Shown: positions 24,661-34,900 of the stretch, in pieces
Layout of the letters: every line of letters begins with the position of its first letter
How positions within the stretch are numbered: the stretch's first letter is position 1
Source of the DNA: Bifidobacteriaceae bacterium
GTDB lineage: Bacteria > Actinomycetota > Actinomycetes > Actinomycetales > WQXJ01
Assembly: GCA_031267825.1 (NCBI GenBank)
Contig: JAIRYJ010000024.1
Location: forward strand, 33,244 to 97,243
DNA: 64,000 nucleotides
Direction of reading: 5' to 3'
Notes under the pieces: generated by a model
Told to the model about the DNA's origin: nothing
What the model saw: only the letters and a program-made list of their open reading frames with translations
The model's database searches: none
Translations under genes and position numbers: made by a program

Positions 24661-25182
24661 CTAGCTGGGGCGGATGCCCTCAAGCGGTTCAAGCAAACTA
24701 GCTAAGGCCCGGCCGGTAGCCTGGCGGGCGGCCGACTTGAGTGGCGCTAGTAAGACGGCTTCTTGGTCAAGCAGATCGGCCAGGGCGGCGTCAACCCGGT
24801 CACGCCCGGCTGGCGTCAAACGCACCCAGCTAACCCGCTTGTCATCACCGTCTTCACGGCGTTCAACCAGGCCGCCGGCCGCCAGCCGACCAATCCGGTT
24901 AGTCATTGTGCCGCTTGAAACTAGCATCTGAGCTGACATTTGACCGGGTTTCAACTCATATGGTTCGCCTGCCCGGCGCAGTTCAGCTAGGACGTCAAAC
25001 TCCCAGCCTTGCAGGCCGTGGCGGTCAAAGGTGGCACCGCGGATTTGATCAAGATACTTGGCTAGCCGGGTGACCCGGCTGAAGACTTCAAGTGGGCTGG
25101 CGTCAAGGTCTGGGCGTTGGTGACCCCAAGCTTGAACTACTTGAGCGGTCGAGTCTTGGGTGGCGGGGGACGAATCTGGCAC
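24661..25182 (-). CDS. MarR family transcriptional regulator
   Basis: 173 residues with the winged helix-turn-helix: LQGWEFDVLAELRRAG, MSAQMLVSSGTMTNRIGRLA as recognition helix, GLVERREDGDDKRVSWVRLT as wing, LTPAGRDRVDAALADLL. Start GTG 25182; TAACCT ends 6 bases before it, so the mRNA may be leaderless. It ends 4 bases from the stop of the PduS-like gene (convergent). Ligand and targets unknown. Confidence 0.88.
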   Translation of the reverse strand: MPDSSPATQDSTAQVVQAWGHQRPDLDASPLEVFSRVTRLAKYLDQIRGATFDRHGLQGWEFDVLAELRRAGEPYELKPGQMSAQMLVSSGTMTNRIGRLAAGGLVERREDGDDKRVSWVRLTPAGRDRVDAALADLLDQEAVLLAPLKSAARQATGRALASLLEPLEGIRPS

Positions 25183-25191
25183 GGCTCTAGG

Positions 25192-25845
25192 TTATGGGGA
25201 ATTCAGTTCGGCGTCGAGGGCTAGTAGGTGTGGTGTCCGTTCCATGCCGCGCAGACCGTTCCAGGCGAGGTTAGTTAAGTGAGCCGCTACAGTTGTTTTG
25301 TCTGGCTGGCGCGCCTCAAGCCACCATTGCCCGGTGAAGGCGATCATGCCGACTAGCATCTGGGCGTACAAGGTGGCGGTGCCAGGGTCGAGGTCGTGGC
25401 GTTCGAATTCCATCTGGAGGAGCGATTCGACGTTACGTGCCACATCTCCCAGCATTGAATTGAACGGGCCGGTGGCCTGCGCTACAGGCGAATCCCGCAC
25501 CAGGATGCGGAAACCGTCTTCGGCTTCTTCAATGTAATCCAGCAGTGCTAGGGCGGTGCGTTCAACGATTCTTTTAGGGTGGTCTTCAATTAGGAGAGCA
25601 GCTGACAGGCGGCCAGATAACTCCTTGACCTCACGGTCCACGACGACGGCGTAAATGCCTTCTTTACCGCCGAAATGTTCGTAAACCACAGGCTTGGAGA
25701 CCTCAGCCCGGGCGGCGATGTCTTCAACGCTGGTCGGTTCGAAACCTTTTTCAGCGAATAGGCCGCGGGCTACGGCGACCAGTTGTTCGCGTCGCTCATG
25801 GCCGGTCATCCGTGGGCGGGCGGGCTGTTTTGTACGGCGAGTCAC
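25192..25845 (-). CDS. TetR family transcriptional regulator
   Basis: 217 residues from GTG 25845. N-terminal DNA-binding domain: RREQLVAVARGLFAEKGFE, TSVEDIAARAEVSKPVVYEHF, GGKEGIYAVV. The C-terminal ligand domain (RTALALLDYIEEAEDGFRIL, GMIAFTGQWWLEARQP) is typical of actinobacterial repressors. It is 9 bases upstream of marR in the same direction and divergent from the DUF3046 gene. Ligand unknown. Confidence 0.9.
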   Translation of the reverse strand: MTRRTKQPARPRMTGHERREQLVAVARGLFAEKGFEPTSVEDIAARAEVSKPVVYEHFGGKEGIYAVVVDREVKELSGRLSAALLIEDHPKRIVERTALALLDYIEEAEDGFRILVRDSPVAQATGPFNSMLGDVARNVESLLQMEFERHDLDPGTATLYAQMLVGMIAFTGQWWLEARQPDKTTVAAHLTNLAWNGLRGMERTPHLLALDAELNSP

Positions 25846-25906
25846 CTGTCCATTTTGCCGTATTCGCTTGGCCGGTGGCGGCTAGATGGCCAGCTAACCT
25901 TGACGG

Positions 25907-26128
25907 ATGCGGCAATCAGAGTTCTGGGAATCAATCAATCGTGTCTTCGGTCGGGTTTACGCCAAGTCTTTGGCATCTGACATGGTGCTGGGTGCGTTGG
26001 GTTCACGGACAGCCGAACAGGCGTTGGAAGCTGGAATCGAGCCGGGTCAGGTTTGGGAAGCGCTCTGCGACATGATGGAAGTCGAAGACGCCGCCCGCTG
26101 GGTGCCGGGTAAGCCAGCCGCGAAGTAA
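25907..26128 (+). CDS. DUF3046 small protein
   Basis: 73 residues: MRQSEFWESINRVFGRVYAK, DMVLGALGSRTAEQALEAGI, VWEALCDMMEVEDAARW. Length and pattern match DUF3046, an actinobacteria-specific small protein often found beside recA. Here recA is not adjacent. Function unknown. TAACCT ends 6 bases before the ATG, hinting at a leaderless transcript. Confidence 0.85.
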   Translation: MRQSEFWESINRVFGRVYAKSLASDMVLGALGSRTAEQALEAGIEPGQVWEALCDMMEVEDAARWVPGKPAAK

Positions 26129-26202
26129 CGGCGCCTCGCAAGCCGCCGGGTAAGCCGACCTTGAACTAGCGGGTCAGCCGCAAGCCAGCCGCAGGTCGGC
26201 CG

Positions 26203-26379
26203 CTAGCTGGCCGCCTGGTCAGGGGCTGGCTGTTCGATCACAACAACATCCTGGTCAAGGAATGAATCGAACGGTGGTGCGTCGACCACGAATTCGTGAA
26301 TGTCGTGACGCTGGCGTTCTTTTTCGCGGGCAAGATGGCCCAGTCCGGGCTGAAAAAACTCGCCTAAGCTCTCGGTCAT
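26203..26379 (-). CDS. Small conserved-looking protein (possible DUF6191-like)
   Basis: 58 codons from ATG 26379: MTESLGEFFQPGLGHLAREK, ERQRHDIHEFVVDAPPFDSF, then LDQDVVVIEQPAPDQAAS. It is the only sensible frame in the gap between DUF3046 and ftsZ. The E-F-F-x-P-G-x-x-H pattern followed by a Lys/Arg helix and an acidic V-V-V-I end resembles small actinobacterial DUF6191 proteins, from memory only. It points away from ftsZ, so its promoter region is shared with ftsZ. Confidence 0.55.
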   Translation of the reverse strand: MTESLGEFFQPGLGHLAREKERQRHDIHEFVVDAPPFDSFLDQDVVVIEQPAPDQAAS

Positions 26380-26509
26380 ACTGGATTTTATCCCGGGTGC
26401 CCGCTTAGCCAGTTAAGCCTGACATGACACCTGAGTTCGGAAGGGAAGTGTGCGACACGCGGCAGCGGGTCGTTGTTCACCGGGGCGAACCCGCCTAGCG
26501 TCTTACCTG

Positions 26510-26515
26510 TATAAA
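26510..26515 (+). promoter_or_regulatory. Candidate -10 box of ftsZ
   Basis: TATAAA lies 26 bases upstream of the GTG start, with the GGAGGG ribosome site between. No clear -35 is seen. Confidence 0.4.
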
Positions 26516-26541
26516 TGGGTCTATCAGCATCGGAGGGTCCC

Positions 26542-27954
26542 GTGGCGGCACCGCAGATCAACCTTGCGGTCATCAAGGTGGTCGGAATCGGAGGCGGCGG
26601 AGTTAACGCTGTCAACCGTATGAAGGAGGCCGGGCTGAAGGGTGTCGAGTTCATCGCGATCAACACCGACGCCCAGGCGCTGTTGTTATCAGATGCCGAT
26701 GTCAAACTTGACATTGGCCGCGAAAACACGCGTGGTCTGGGTGCCGGAGCTGATCCAGAAGTTGGCCGGAAAGCGGCCGAAGACCATGTCACGGAAATTC
26801 GTGAGGTTCTCGAAGGCGCTGACATGGTGTTTGTGGCGGCCGGTGAAGGTGGCGGCACGGGTACTGGCGGAGCCCCAGTGGTGGCTCACATCGCTAAAGA
26901 ACTAGGCGCCCTAACTGTTGGTGTGGTGACTAAGCCTTTCGCTTTTGAGGGGCGCCGGCGTGAAATGCAAGCCGCTGACGGTGTTGACAAGCTGCGCGAA
27001 GAAGTTGACACGCTGATCGTTATTCCTAATGAACGGTTGATGCAGATTTCACGTCCGGGTATCACCATTCTGGAAGCTTTCGAAGAAGCTGACCGTGTCT
27101 TGTTGTCTGGTGTTCAAGGCATCACTGAACTGATCACTGAACCTGGTTTGGTCAACGTTGACTTCGCCGATGTCGATTCAGTTATGCGTGACGCTGGCAG
27201 CGCTCTGATGGGTATTGGAACGGCCCGCGGTGAGGACCGGACCGTCCGAGCGGTTGAGGAGGCGATTTCTTCGCCGCTGCTGGAGGCTTCGATTGATGGT
27301 GCCCGTGGTGTGCTGTTGGCGTTCAAGAGCGCGGCCGATATCACCTTGGATGAGGTTAATCGTGGCGGCCAGTTGGTCATGGAAGCGGTCCACCCGGAGG
27401 CGTTGATCATTTACGGTCACACCTTGGATAACGCTTTGGGTGACGAGGTTCAGGTGACGGTTATCGCGGCGGGGTTTGATGGGCAGCCGTCGGCCGCCAG
27501 CTTGGGAGGTACCGCCCAGCGCGGCCAGCTCGCCAGCGGACCGGTCGCCAAACCCGCGCCGGTTAGTGCGGCTTCGGTCAGCCCGCCTAAGGCCCCGCTT
27601 GTTAGTTCAGGGCGGGTTCCGCCTTCGCCGGTTTCAGCCGAACAGCCGCCGCCGCCGTTGCCCCGCCCGTTACAGCAACCGGTTGTTCGTTTGCCCGATG
27701 CCGCCGGGACGGCTCCGGTTTCCCCGTTCCGTCCTAGTTCGTCCCCGACTAGCCCGCCTAGCCGGTTCGCCGCTTTAGAGCCAGTGCCGCTGGGGCAAGC
27801 GCCGAGCCTTGACGCGGCCGCCTCTGACACGCCGACTTCTCAGGTTTCGTCAGAGCCGCTCTATGAGCGGGCCCGCCAAACGGCCCGCCAAGCCCAGCCG
27901 CCGCCTAAGCCGAAACGTGATTTGACCGTGCCTTCGTGGCTGAGCGAGGACTAA
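26542..27954 (+). CDS. ftsZ: Cell division protein FtsZ
   Basis: The tubulin-like GTPase that forms the Z-ring. GTG 26542 is chosen because GGAGGG (26532-26537) sits 4 bases upstream and the protein then starts [20 protein letters not shown] like homologues; ATG 26515 is in frame but lacks a site. Motifs: [15 protein letters not shown], the GTP signature [15 protein letters not shown], synergy loop near [11 protein letters not shown]. Residues after about 320 are a Pro/Ala/Ser-rich linker of about 140, longer than usual, ending in the conserved tail [11 protein letters not shown] that binds SepF. No ftsA is present, as expected in actinobacteria. Confidence 0.97.
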   Translation: MAAPQINLAVIKVVGIGGGGVNAVNRMKEAGLKGVEFIAINTDAQALLLSDADVKLDIGRENTRGLGAGADPEVGRKAAEDHVTEIREVLEGADMVFVAAGEGGGTGTGGAPVVAHIAKELGALTVGVVTKPFAFEGRRREMQAADGVDKLREEVDTLIVIPNERLMQISRPGITILEAFEEADRVLLSGVQGITELITEPGLVNVDFADVDSVMRDAGSALMGIGTARGEDRTVRAVEEAISSPLLEASIDGARGVLLAFKSAADITLDEVNRGGQLVMEAVHPEALIIYGHTLDNALGDEVQVTVIAAGFDGQPSAASLGGTAQRGQLASGPVAKPAPVSAASVSPPKAPLVSSGRVPPSPVSAEQPPPPLPRPLQQPVVRLPDAAGTAPVSPFRPSSSPTSPPSRFAALEPVPLGQAPSLDAAASDTPTSQVSSEPLYERARQTARQAQPPPKPKRDLTVPSWLSED

Positions 27955-28628
27955 TTCCGCCTGTCCGGGGCCCAATTTGGCCGGTTCAGCTAGGTGATGG
28001 GGTGGTGGCCGCCTTTGGCGACGCCAGTTGGAACCTGGCATTGGAAGCTAACCAGGGACCGTTAGGTGGGAGTTTGGCTGGTTTCGGTCTGGTCTTGGCG
28101 CGCCAGGTTCACGGCCGTGAACTTTGCTGGGTTGAGTCGGCCGAAATAACGCCTGGCTGGCCAACTTGCGACGCTCTGGCGACCTGTCTGGACGGCATCG
28201 GACTGGTAATTAGGACGGCTGATTGTGCTCCGGTGCTGTTGGCCGACCCAGCTGCCCGGCTGATAGCGGCTGTTCACGCTGGTTGGCGCGGCCTGCTGGC
28301 GGGTGTGGTGCCTGCCGCAGTGGCGGCTTTACGGGCCCGTGGAGCTGAGGCGATCAGCGCTTCGATTGGCCCCGCGATCTGCGCGAAGTGTTACGAAGTT
28401 GGTCCTGACCTCGCTAAACGTGCCGAATCTGAAGGTCATTTGGTGATCGGCGGGGCGGACGGCCGGTTTTGGCTTGACTTGCCTGGATCGATCGCCCGCC
28501 AACTGGAACTAGCTGATGTTCGCCTGGTTCGGGCTGGTTTGGGGTGCACCGCCGAATCGGACAGGCTTTTCTCGTGGCGGGCCCGGCAGGAGACTGGCCG
28601 CCAGGGTGGGCTGATCGGACTGATCTAG
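27936..28628 (+). CDS. pgeF: Peptidoglycan editing factor / purine nucleoside phosphorylase family (laccase domain)
   Basis: 230 residues; GTG 27936 overlaps the ftsZ end by 19 bases. The metal/catalytic triad is visible: His in [10 protein letters not shown], Cys in [13 protein letters not shown], His in [30 protein letters not shown] follows. Family members remove misincorporated amino acids from peptidoglycan precursors (PgeF) or phosphorolyse adenosine/inosine. Conserved partner of ftsZ. Confidence 0.92.
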   Translation: MAERGLIPPVRGPIWPVQLGDGVVAAFGDASWNLALEANQGPLGGSLAGFGLVLARQVHGRELCWVESAEITPGWPTCDALATCLDGIGLVIRTADCAPVLLADPAARLIAAVHAGWRGLLAGVVPAAVAALRARGAEAISASIGPAICAKCYEVGPDLAKRAESEGHLVIGGADGRFWLDLPGSIARQLELADVRLVRAGLGCTAESDRLFSWRARQETGRQGGLIGLI

Positions 28629-28823
28629 CCGTTTGGCGGGCCGCGCTTTATGGACGGGCTTCGCCGACTCGCTTTATAAACACCGAATTTGGCTGGCTGT
28701 CAAGCCCAATTAGGCGACCGAATGGCGACACGCCGGAATTGTTGTATCCGCCCACGGAGGTGCGGAGCTAGCCTGAAGGCGGGTTTGTTTCTTCCCTACC
28801 CACAGAAATGGAGTGAAATCAGG

Positions 28824-29273
28824 ATGGCAATCTGGAAAAGCGCCGCCGCGAAACTCGGCTGGCCGTCAGGTCCGGAGGATCAATATGACACCTCGGCTGC
28901 CTATGACTCATATGAAGGTTATGATCCCGAAGGAGAAATGGCCGATGTTACACCGATCGGCATGGCTCGTGGCCAGGGGCGCCTGAGCGTGGCCGAGGAA
29001 GCGCACCGCATTTTTACAGCCCGGCCGCGCAACTGGGATGAGGCTGAGCAGATTGGCCTAACTTTCAGGGAGTCGGTGCCTGTCGTAATCAACTTGGAGC
29101 TGGCATCTGACGCGGACGCGCAGCGTTTAGTTGACTTCGCGATTGGCCTGGCGACAGCTTTGCATGGCCGGCTGAAGAAGATTCACGATCAAGTGTTCAT
29201 CTTGGCGCCACCCGGATTCGAAGTCGCCGACATGGCACCCGAACCGGCACCGCGCCGTTATCAGGCTTACTGA
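28824..29273 (+). CDS. sepF: Cell division protein SepF
   Basis: 149 residues from ATG 28824 (MAIWKSAAAKLGWPSG). An acidic, Tyr-rich linker (about 20-60) precedes the SepF domain: AEQIGLTFRESVPVVINLEL, DADAQRLVDFAIGLATALHG, DQVFILAPPGFEV. SepF links FtsZ to the membrane in bacteria lacking FtsA. The yggS-like PLP gene usually found between pgeF and sepF is absent; 195 non-coding bases take its place. Confidence 0.93.
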   Translation: MAIWKSAAAKLGWPSGPEDQYDTSAAYDSYEGYDPEGEMADVTPIGMARGQGRLSVAEEAHRIFTARPRNWDEAEQIGLTFRESVPVVINLELASDADAQRLVDFAIGLATALHGRLKKIHDQVFILAPPGFEVADMAPEPAPRRYQAY

Positions 29274-29285
29274 CGCGGGCTTGAG

Positions 29286-29582
29286 GTGCGCACAGCGGCG
29301 TTGATTATCTGGCTGCTCGCCTGGCTTTATTTGCTGGTGCTAATAGCCCGCATGGTCATCGATATGGTGATCGCGATGGGACGTGGCTGGAGGCCAACTG
29401 GAGCGGCTGCGGCTGTCGCCGAGATAATCTTCATCGTGACGGACCCGCCACTTAAGCTGGTGCGCCGATTTGTCCGACCGATCCGATTAGGGGCTGTGGC
29501 CCTTGATCTGGCCTTGCCGATAGTCGCTTTAGCGGTTTCTTTGCTGGCCTACGTGGCCGGGCGTTTGGCTGGCGGTGTGTGA
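29286..29582 (+). CDS. YggT family membrane protein
   Basis: 98 residues from GTG 29286. Two hydrophobic segments (ALIIWLLAWLYLLVLIARM; LDLALPIVALAVSLLAYVAG) flank the YggT core with TDPPLKLVRRFVRPIRLGAV. Conserved between sepF and divIVA in actinobacteria; thought to help septum or membrane organisation, exact role unknown. Confidence 0.9.
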   Translation: MRTAALIIWLLAWLYLLVLIARMVIDMVIAMGRGWRPTGAAAAVAEIIFIVTDPPLKLVRRFVRPIRLGAVALDLALPIVALAVSLLAYVAGRLAGGV

Positions 29583-29632
29583 CCCGGGTCCTTCCATGGC
29601 CGGGACGTAAAGCCCGGTATAGGTACTGTTTG

Positions 29633-29648
29633 GGCGCTTTAGAGCGCC
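29633..29648 (+). terminator. Small hairpin after yggT
   Basis: GGCGCT-TTAG-AGCGCC, a perfect 6-bp stem about 50 bases after the yggT stop and followed by TTAC. Weak terminator candidate separating yggT from divIVA. Confidence 0.35.
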
Positions 29649-29720
29649 TTACAAGGCTGGTTTAGGTGCGCTGAGTGTTTGAACCGCCTTAAGATCGACT
29701 ACCGTATGTACAGAGGTAAG

Positions 29721-29739
29721 TCTCAAGTGGGACTTGAGA
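29721..29739 (+). promoter_or_regulatory. Inverted repeat in the divIVA leader
   Basis: TCTCAAGT and ACTTGAGA form a perfect 8-bp inverted repeat around GGG, ending 21 bases before the start codon. A candidate -10 (TATGTA, 29705) lies just upstream. Either an operator near the transcription start or a hairpin in the 5' UTR. Confidence 0.45.
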
Positions 29740-29760
29740 GACGTTGATTAGGTGGGAGAC

Positions 29761-30366
29761 ATGGCGCAACTGACAGCCGACGATGTCGTACTGAAGGTAT
29801 TCCAGGCCACGAAGTTTCGTGAGGGCTACGACCAAGTGGAGGTCGATGACTTCCTCGACGCGGTCGCATTGTCCATGCGAACACTGGCGGCGGAGAATGA
29901 CGAACTCAGAAACAAACTAGCGGCCGCCGAGTTGCGTATCGCGGAACTCGAATCGGGAGCCCCTGTCGCTCCAGCTGAGCGCCCGACGCTGCCACCACTG
30001 GCGTTGCCGACCTTCATGGAGGCGGTCCCTTCACCTGGGGCACCTGAAGAGGAATCAGCCACTGGGATGCTCGCGTTGGCGCGCAAACTGCATGACCAAT
30101 ACGTCACTGAGGGCCAAAAAGAAGGCGACCAGATTCTGTCTGAAGCTAAAGCCAAGGCCGCTGGGATTGTGCGGGAAGCTGAGGAAGTCTCAGCCCGGAC
30201 TAAAGCCCGCCTTGAGCAGGAGCAAGCTGATCTGGAACGAGAGATCGAAAGTCTAAGGATCTTCGAACGCGACTACCGGACACGTTTGCGCACCTATTTG
30301 GGCAGTTTGCTGTCAGAGATTGACGGTGCGCCGGACAAAGGCCAGCGTGACACCCTCGGTAGTTGA
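29761..30366 (+). CDS. divIVA: Polar growth protein DivIVA/Wag31
   Basis: 201 residues. ATG 29761 gives MAQLTADDVVLKVFQATKFR, the usual Wag31 beginning; a GTG nine bases earlier is possible but non-conserved. The N-terminal domain (EGYDQVEVDDFLDAVA) senses membrane curvature; a Pro-rich linker (PTLPPLALPTF) and a coiled coil (about 100-190, Glu/Lys/Ala rich) follow. Directs peptidoglycan synthesis at poles and septa. Shorter than many Wag31 proteins, with a reduced linker. Confidence 0.94.
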   Translation: MAQLTADDVVLKVFQATKFREGYDQVEVDDFLDAVALSMRTLAAENDELRNKLAAAELRIAELESGAPVAPAERPTLPPLALPTFMEAVPSPGAPEEESATGMLALARKLHDQYVTEGQKEGDQILSEAKAKAAGIVREAEEVSARTKARLEQEQADLEREIESLRIFERDYRTRLRTYLGSLLSEIDGAPDKGQRDTLGS

Positions 30367-30429
30367 GCTGTCACAGTAGAACCGCGCGGCGCGGAACAGG
30401 CGGACAGTCGGCTGGCTGGCGGACACCGC

Positions 30430-30435
30430 TAGAAT
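30430..30435 (+). promoter_or_regulatory. -10 box for leaderless lspA
   Basis: TAGAAT is followed by exactly 7 bases and the GTG start, placing transcription start at the initiation codon. The -35 region is weak. Confidence 0.55.
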
Positions 30436-30442
30436 TGCGCGA

Positions 30443-30979
30443 GTGACCCAGGCAACAGATGACGGCCCGGCCGTGACCCAGGCTCCGGATCAAAGCAAGG
30501 CCATCAAACCGTTGCTGTTGATGTTTTGTGCCGCTCTCATCACATTGGCGGTTGACCAGTTCTCCAAAGCCGCTGCGGTGCGCTATTTATCTGGCGGTGA
30601 AATTGTTTCACTGGTCGGATCAGTGCTGCGATTTCGTCTGGTACGTAACCCCGGTGCGGCTTTCTCAATGGGTGAAACATTCACTTGGGCTTTCACCGTG
30701 CTAGCGACCGGGGTTGTCATAGGTGTTGTTGTAATGGCCCGGCGCATCCGGTCACGGGCCTGGGCTTTGACTTTAGGTTTACTGGCGGCCGGGGCGGCCG
30801 GTAACTTGGCTGACCGGCTCTTCCGGGCGCCATCCTTCGGCCGGGGACATGTTGTGGACTTCATTGACTATGGGGGCCGGTTTGTCGGCAATGTGGCCGA
30901 TATCGCGATAGTCGGAGCGATGTTGTTGCTGGTGTTTTTTGTGTTACGCGGCATCAGCCTAGATGGCAGCCGCCGATGA
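30443..30979 (+). CDS. lspA: Lipoprotein signal peptidase (signal peptidase II)
   Basis: 178 residues, four membrane helices. Cleaves lipoprotein signal peptides before the lipidated Cys, for example those of the lipoproteins at 655, 14235 and 15951. Motifs: LAVDQFSKAAAVRYL, RNPGAAFSMGE, and the catalytic aspartates in AAGNLADRLFR and FVGNVADIAIV. The N-terminus has about 25 extra polar residues. Starts 7 bases after a -10 box; ends overlapping rluD. Confidence 0.94.
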   Translation: MTQATDDGPAVTQAPDQSKAIKPLLLMFCAALITLAVDQFSKAAAVRYLSGGEIVSLVGSVLRFRLVRNPGAAFSMGETFTWAFTVLATGVVIGVVVMARRIRSRAWALTLGLLAAGAAGNLADRLFRAPSFGRGHVVDFIDYGGRFVGNVADIAIVGAMLLLVFFVLRGISLDGSRR

Positions 30980-31916
30980 CGCCTGGCGAGTTACAAGGTC
31001 AGCGCTAGTGCGGCGGGTGATTAGCGTACCGGAAGACCTAGCCGGGCAAAGAGCGGATCAGGCGGTCGCCCATTTAGTTGGCTTAACCCGCCGTAAAGTC
31101 GCCGAACTGGCCAGCCAAGGACACGTCATGATGGCGGGCCAGCCAGTCTCCAAAGGGTCACGTTTAGTGGCTGGCGCGCTACTTGAAATCGACTTACCTA
31201 AACCAGCCGAACGGGCCCCCGAACCGGCCGTTGATCTGCCGATCGTTTACCAGGACGGTGACCTGGTGGTGGTCGATAAACCGGCCGGTGTGGCAGCCCA
31301 CACCGGGCCAGGCTGGGAGGGGCCAACAGTGCTGGGCTGTCTGCTGGCCGCCGGAGTCGATCTGGCGCGGTGCGGGCCAAGCGAACGGCGCGGGATCGTC
31401 CAACGTCTCGATGTGGGAACATCCGGGCTGATGATGGTCGCCAAAAGCGATGCGGCCTATTCGGCCCTAAAACAAATGTTCCGCCAACGGACAATCGGTA
31501 AGACGTACCACGCCCTAGCTCAAGGTCTGCCGGACCCGTTACGCGGCACGATCGAAGGACCAATCGGCCGCCTGCCCGGAGCCTTCAAGTTTGGGGTAGT
31601 TGAAGGCGGTAAAGCCGCCATCACACACTATGAACTAGTTGAAGCTTTCGCCGGGGCGTCCCTGCTTGAGATCAGTCTTGAAACTGGGCGGACACACCAG
31701 ATCAGGGTGCATTTGGCGGCCATTGGGCACCCGCTGGTGGGTGACCCGTTCTACGGCGGTGATCCGCGTTTGGCTGAACGGCTCGGCCTGAACCGGCAAT
31801 GGTTGCACGCCCAGGCGCTGACTTTTGAACATCCGATCAGCGGTTTGATGCTGTACCTCGAATCGGGTTATCCGGGCGACTTGACGTCCGCTTTGGACGT
31901 TCTGCGCGCGTCATGA
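30963..31916 (+). CDS. rluD: Ribosomal large subunit pseudouridine synthase RluD family
   Basis: 317 residues; overlaps lspA by 17 bases. An S4 RNA-binding domain (RADQAVAHLVGLTRRKVAEL) precedes the catalytic domain: GDLVVVDKPAGVAAH, VQRLDVGTSGLMMVAKS with catalytic Asp, TGRTHQIRVHLAAIGHPLVG, WLHAQALTFEHP. Converts uridines to pseudouridine in 23S rRNA helix 69 region. Confidence 0.93.
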   Translation: MAAADDAWRVTRSALVRRVISVPEDLAGQRADQAVAHLVGLTRRKVAELASQGHVMMAGQPVSKGSRLVAGALLEIDLPKPAERAPEPAVDLPIVYQDGDLVVVDKPAGVAAHTGPGWEGPTVLGCLLAAGVDLARCGPSERRGIVQRLDVGTSGLMMVAKSDAAYSALKQMFRQRTIGKTYHALAQGLPDPLRGTIEGPIGRLPGAFKFGVVEGGKAAITHYELVEAFAGASLLEISLETGRTHQIRVHLAAIGHPLVGDPFYGGDPRLAERLGLNRQWLHAQALTFEHPISGLMLYLESGYPGDLTSALDVLRAS

Positions 31917-31953
31917 CGGTGCCGCCAAGTGGTCCAAACTAGACTCATGCCCC

Positions 31954-34900
31954 ATGGTGTTAACCCCGGGCAAGGACTTTGTCCATCTTCATGTCCACAC
32001 CGAGTATTCTTTGCTCGATGGCGCCGCCCGGATCGATGACCTGCTAAAACGCTGTCAGCAGCTAGGCCAGGATGCGATCGCCATCACCGACCACGGCTAC
32101 CTATTCGGTGTTTACAAGTTCTGGGCCGCCGCCCAGCAACTCGGCGTCAAACCGATCATTGGTTTGGAAGCCTATTTGACGCCAGGCCTGGCCCGTCAAG
32201 ACCGGCGCCTGGTGCATTGGGGGACCCAAGCCCAGCGGGAGGATGACGTTTCTGGCGGCGGCGCCTACACCCACATGACGTTACTGGCAGAGACGACAGC
32301 CGGGATGCACAACCTATTCCGGATGGGATCATTCGCTTCGCTTGAAGGCATGTACTACAAGCCACGGATGGACCGTGAACTGTTCGAACGTTACGGCAGC
32401 GGGCTGATCGGCACAACGGGTTGTCCGTCAGGTGAAGTTCAAGTCAGGCTACGGTTAGGCCAATGGGATGAGGCCGTCCGGGTGGCTGGTGAATTCCAGG
32501 ACATCCTGGGACGTGACAACTATTACGTTGAACTGATGGATCATGGCATCCCAATTGAACGCCGGGTGCTACAAGATCTGCTGCGCTTGGCTCAAACAAT
32601 CGGTGCACCACTGGTAGCGACCAACGATTTGCATTATGTCGCTCCACAAGACGCTGAAGCGCACGCCGCACTGTTATGTGTCCAGTCTGGCTCCACCCTG
32701 GACGATCCAGGCCGGTTCAAGTTTGATGGCTCCGGCTATTACCTCAAATCAGCCGCTGAAATGCGCGAAATTTGGCGTGAACTACCTGAAGCCTGTGACG
32801 CGACACTAGAAATCGCTGAACGTTGCCAAGCTGACTTCCACGTCGAAAAAGGCCTCTACATGCCTCGCCCTATTCTGCCGCCAGGCAAGACAGAGCAGGA
32901 ATGGTTCATTGAGGAAGTTGAACGCGGCCTGGTCCGCCGCTACCCGGCTGGTGTGCCAGGCGAGGTGGCGGCCCGGGCGGTCTATGAGCAGGAGATCGTC
33001 CTCAACAAAGGCTACGGCGGCTATTACCTGGTAGTAGCGGACTTCATCAACTGGGCTAAGTCACAAGGTATCCGGGTTGGGCCAGGCCGTGGTTCTGGTG
33101 CAGGCTCAATGGCGGCCTACGCGATGGGTATAACCGATATTGACCCAATCAAGCATGGTTTGCTGTTCGAACGTTTCTTGAACCCGGAACGCGAGTCGCT
33201 ACCAGATTTTGATGTGGACTTCGATGAGCGCCGACGCGGTGAAGTAATCAAATACGTTATCGACAAATATGGCGGCGACCGGGTAGCTCAACTTGTCACC
33301 TTTGGCAGGATCATGGCTAAACAAGCCATCAAAGACAGTACCCGGGTGCTTGGTTACACCTATTCCGTCGGCGAGCAGTTGACGAAGGCTTGGCCACCGT
33401 CTCAGCAAGGCAAAGAACTGTCAATCGCGGACATCTACCAGCCGAAGCATGAACGTTACCAGGAAGGTGTGCTCTTCCGTCAGGCGGCCGACGCTGACCC
33501 GGATTCCCGCAAAATCATGGAAACCGCCCGCCAGCTTGAAGGCTTAGCCCGCCAGTCAGGTGTTCACCCGGCCGGCCTGATCATGTCATCCGAGCCGGTG
33601 ATGGGTATTTTGCCGGTGATGCGACGCGAACAAGACGGTGCCATCATCACGCAGTTTGATTACGGAGCTGGAGAGGCCCTAGGACTGGTCAAAATTGACT
33701 TCTTGGGGTTGCGCAACCTGACCGTATTGGATGACACCTTGGACGGCATCGTACGGAATGGTAAACCACCCGTGGTGCTGGAAGAACTACCACTTGATGA
33801 TGCCCCGACCTATCGGATGCTTAGCGCCGGCGAAACTCTGGGCGTTTTCCAGCTTGACTCAAGTGGCATGCAGTCGCTCCTAAGACGGCTCCAACCAGGT
33901 ATTTTTGATGACATTTCGGCTGTTCAGGCGCTGTACCGGCCGGGTCCAATCGCTGACAAGTCGCACTCCAAGTACGCTGACCGCAGGACCGGGCGCCAAC
34001 CGGTCTCACCAATTCACCCGGAATTAGCTGAAGCCCTGGAAGACATCTTGCGGGAAACTTTCGGGCTGATCATTTACCAGGAACAAGTCATGGCGATCGC
34101 CCAGCGGGTAGCCGGCTTCTCAGTTGGGCGGGCCGATTCGTTGCGCGCCGCCATGGGTAAGAAGAAAAAAGAGATTCTAGATAAAGAGCGGGGACCATTC
34201 TGCGAAGGCATGAAAGCGAACGGCTATTCCGAGGAAGCCTTCGACGCCTTGTGGGGTGTGATGGAACCGTTCGGGGCTTACGCTTTCAACAAATCCCACT
34301 CTGTCGCCTACGGCATGGTGTCCTATTGGACGGCCTATCTGAAATGCCATTACCCGGTAGAGTTCATGGCCGCGCTGCTCAGCTCGGTGCGTGATTCGAA
34401 AGACAAGTCAGCCCAATATCTGACTGAATGCCGCCGCCTTGGCATTACCGTGTTACCGCCAAGCGTCAACCTTTCAGCGGCCAACTTCACGCCAGTTGGT
34501 GAGGATATCCGGTTTGGCCTGGCAGCGGTCCGCAACGTTGGCGAAGGCGTGGTTGAGGCGATCATTAAGGCCCGTGAAGAAAAAGGCGATTACACGTCGT
34601 TCGTTGACTTCCTGTCAAAGGCGCCGGCCGGGGTCTGCAAGAAGAACGTTGTCGAGTCACTGATTAAAGCTGGTGCGTTTGATGGCATGGGTCTTTCGAG
34701 GAAGGCGTTGACCTTAGCGCAGGACAGGGCGCTTGAAGTTGTCATGACCCTGAAACGCAATGAGGCCGCCGGGCAGTTTGACTTGTTTGGTGTCACCAAT
34801 GAGGCGGCCGGGTCACTGTCAATTGAGATTGATGATGTGCCTGAGTGGCCCAACCGAACCAAACTGGATTTTGAGCGCGAGATGCTTGGTTTATACGTCT

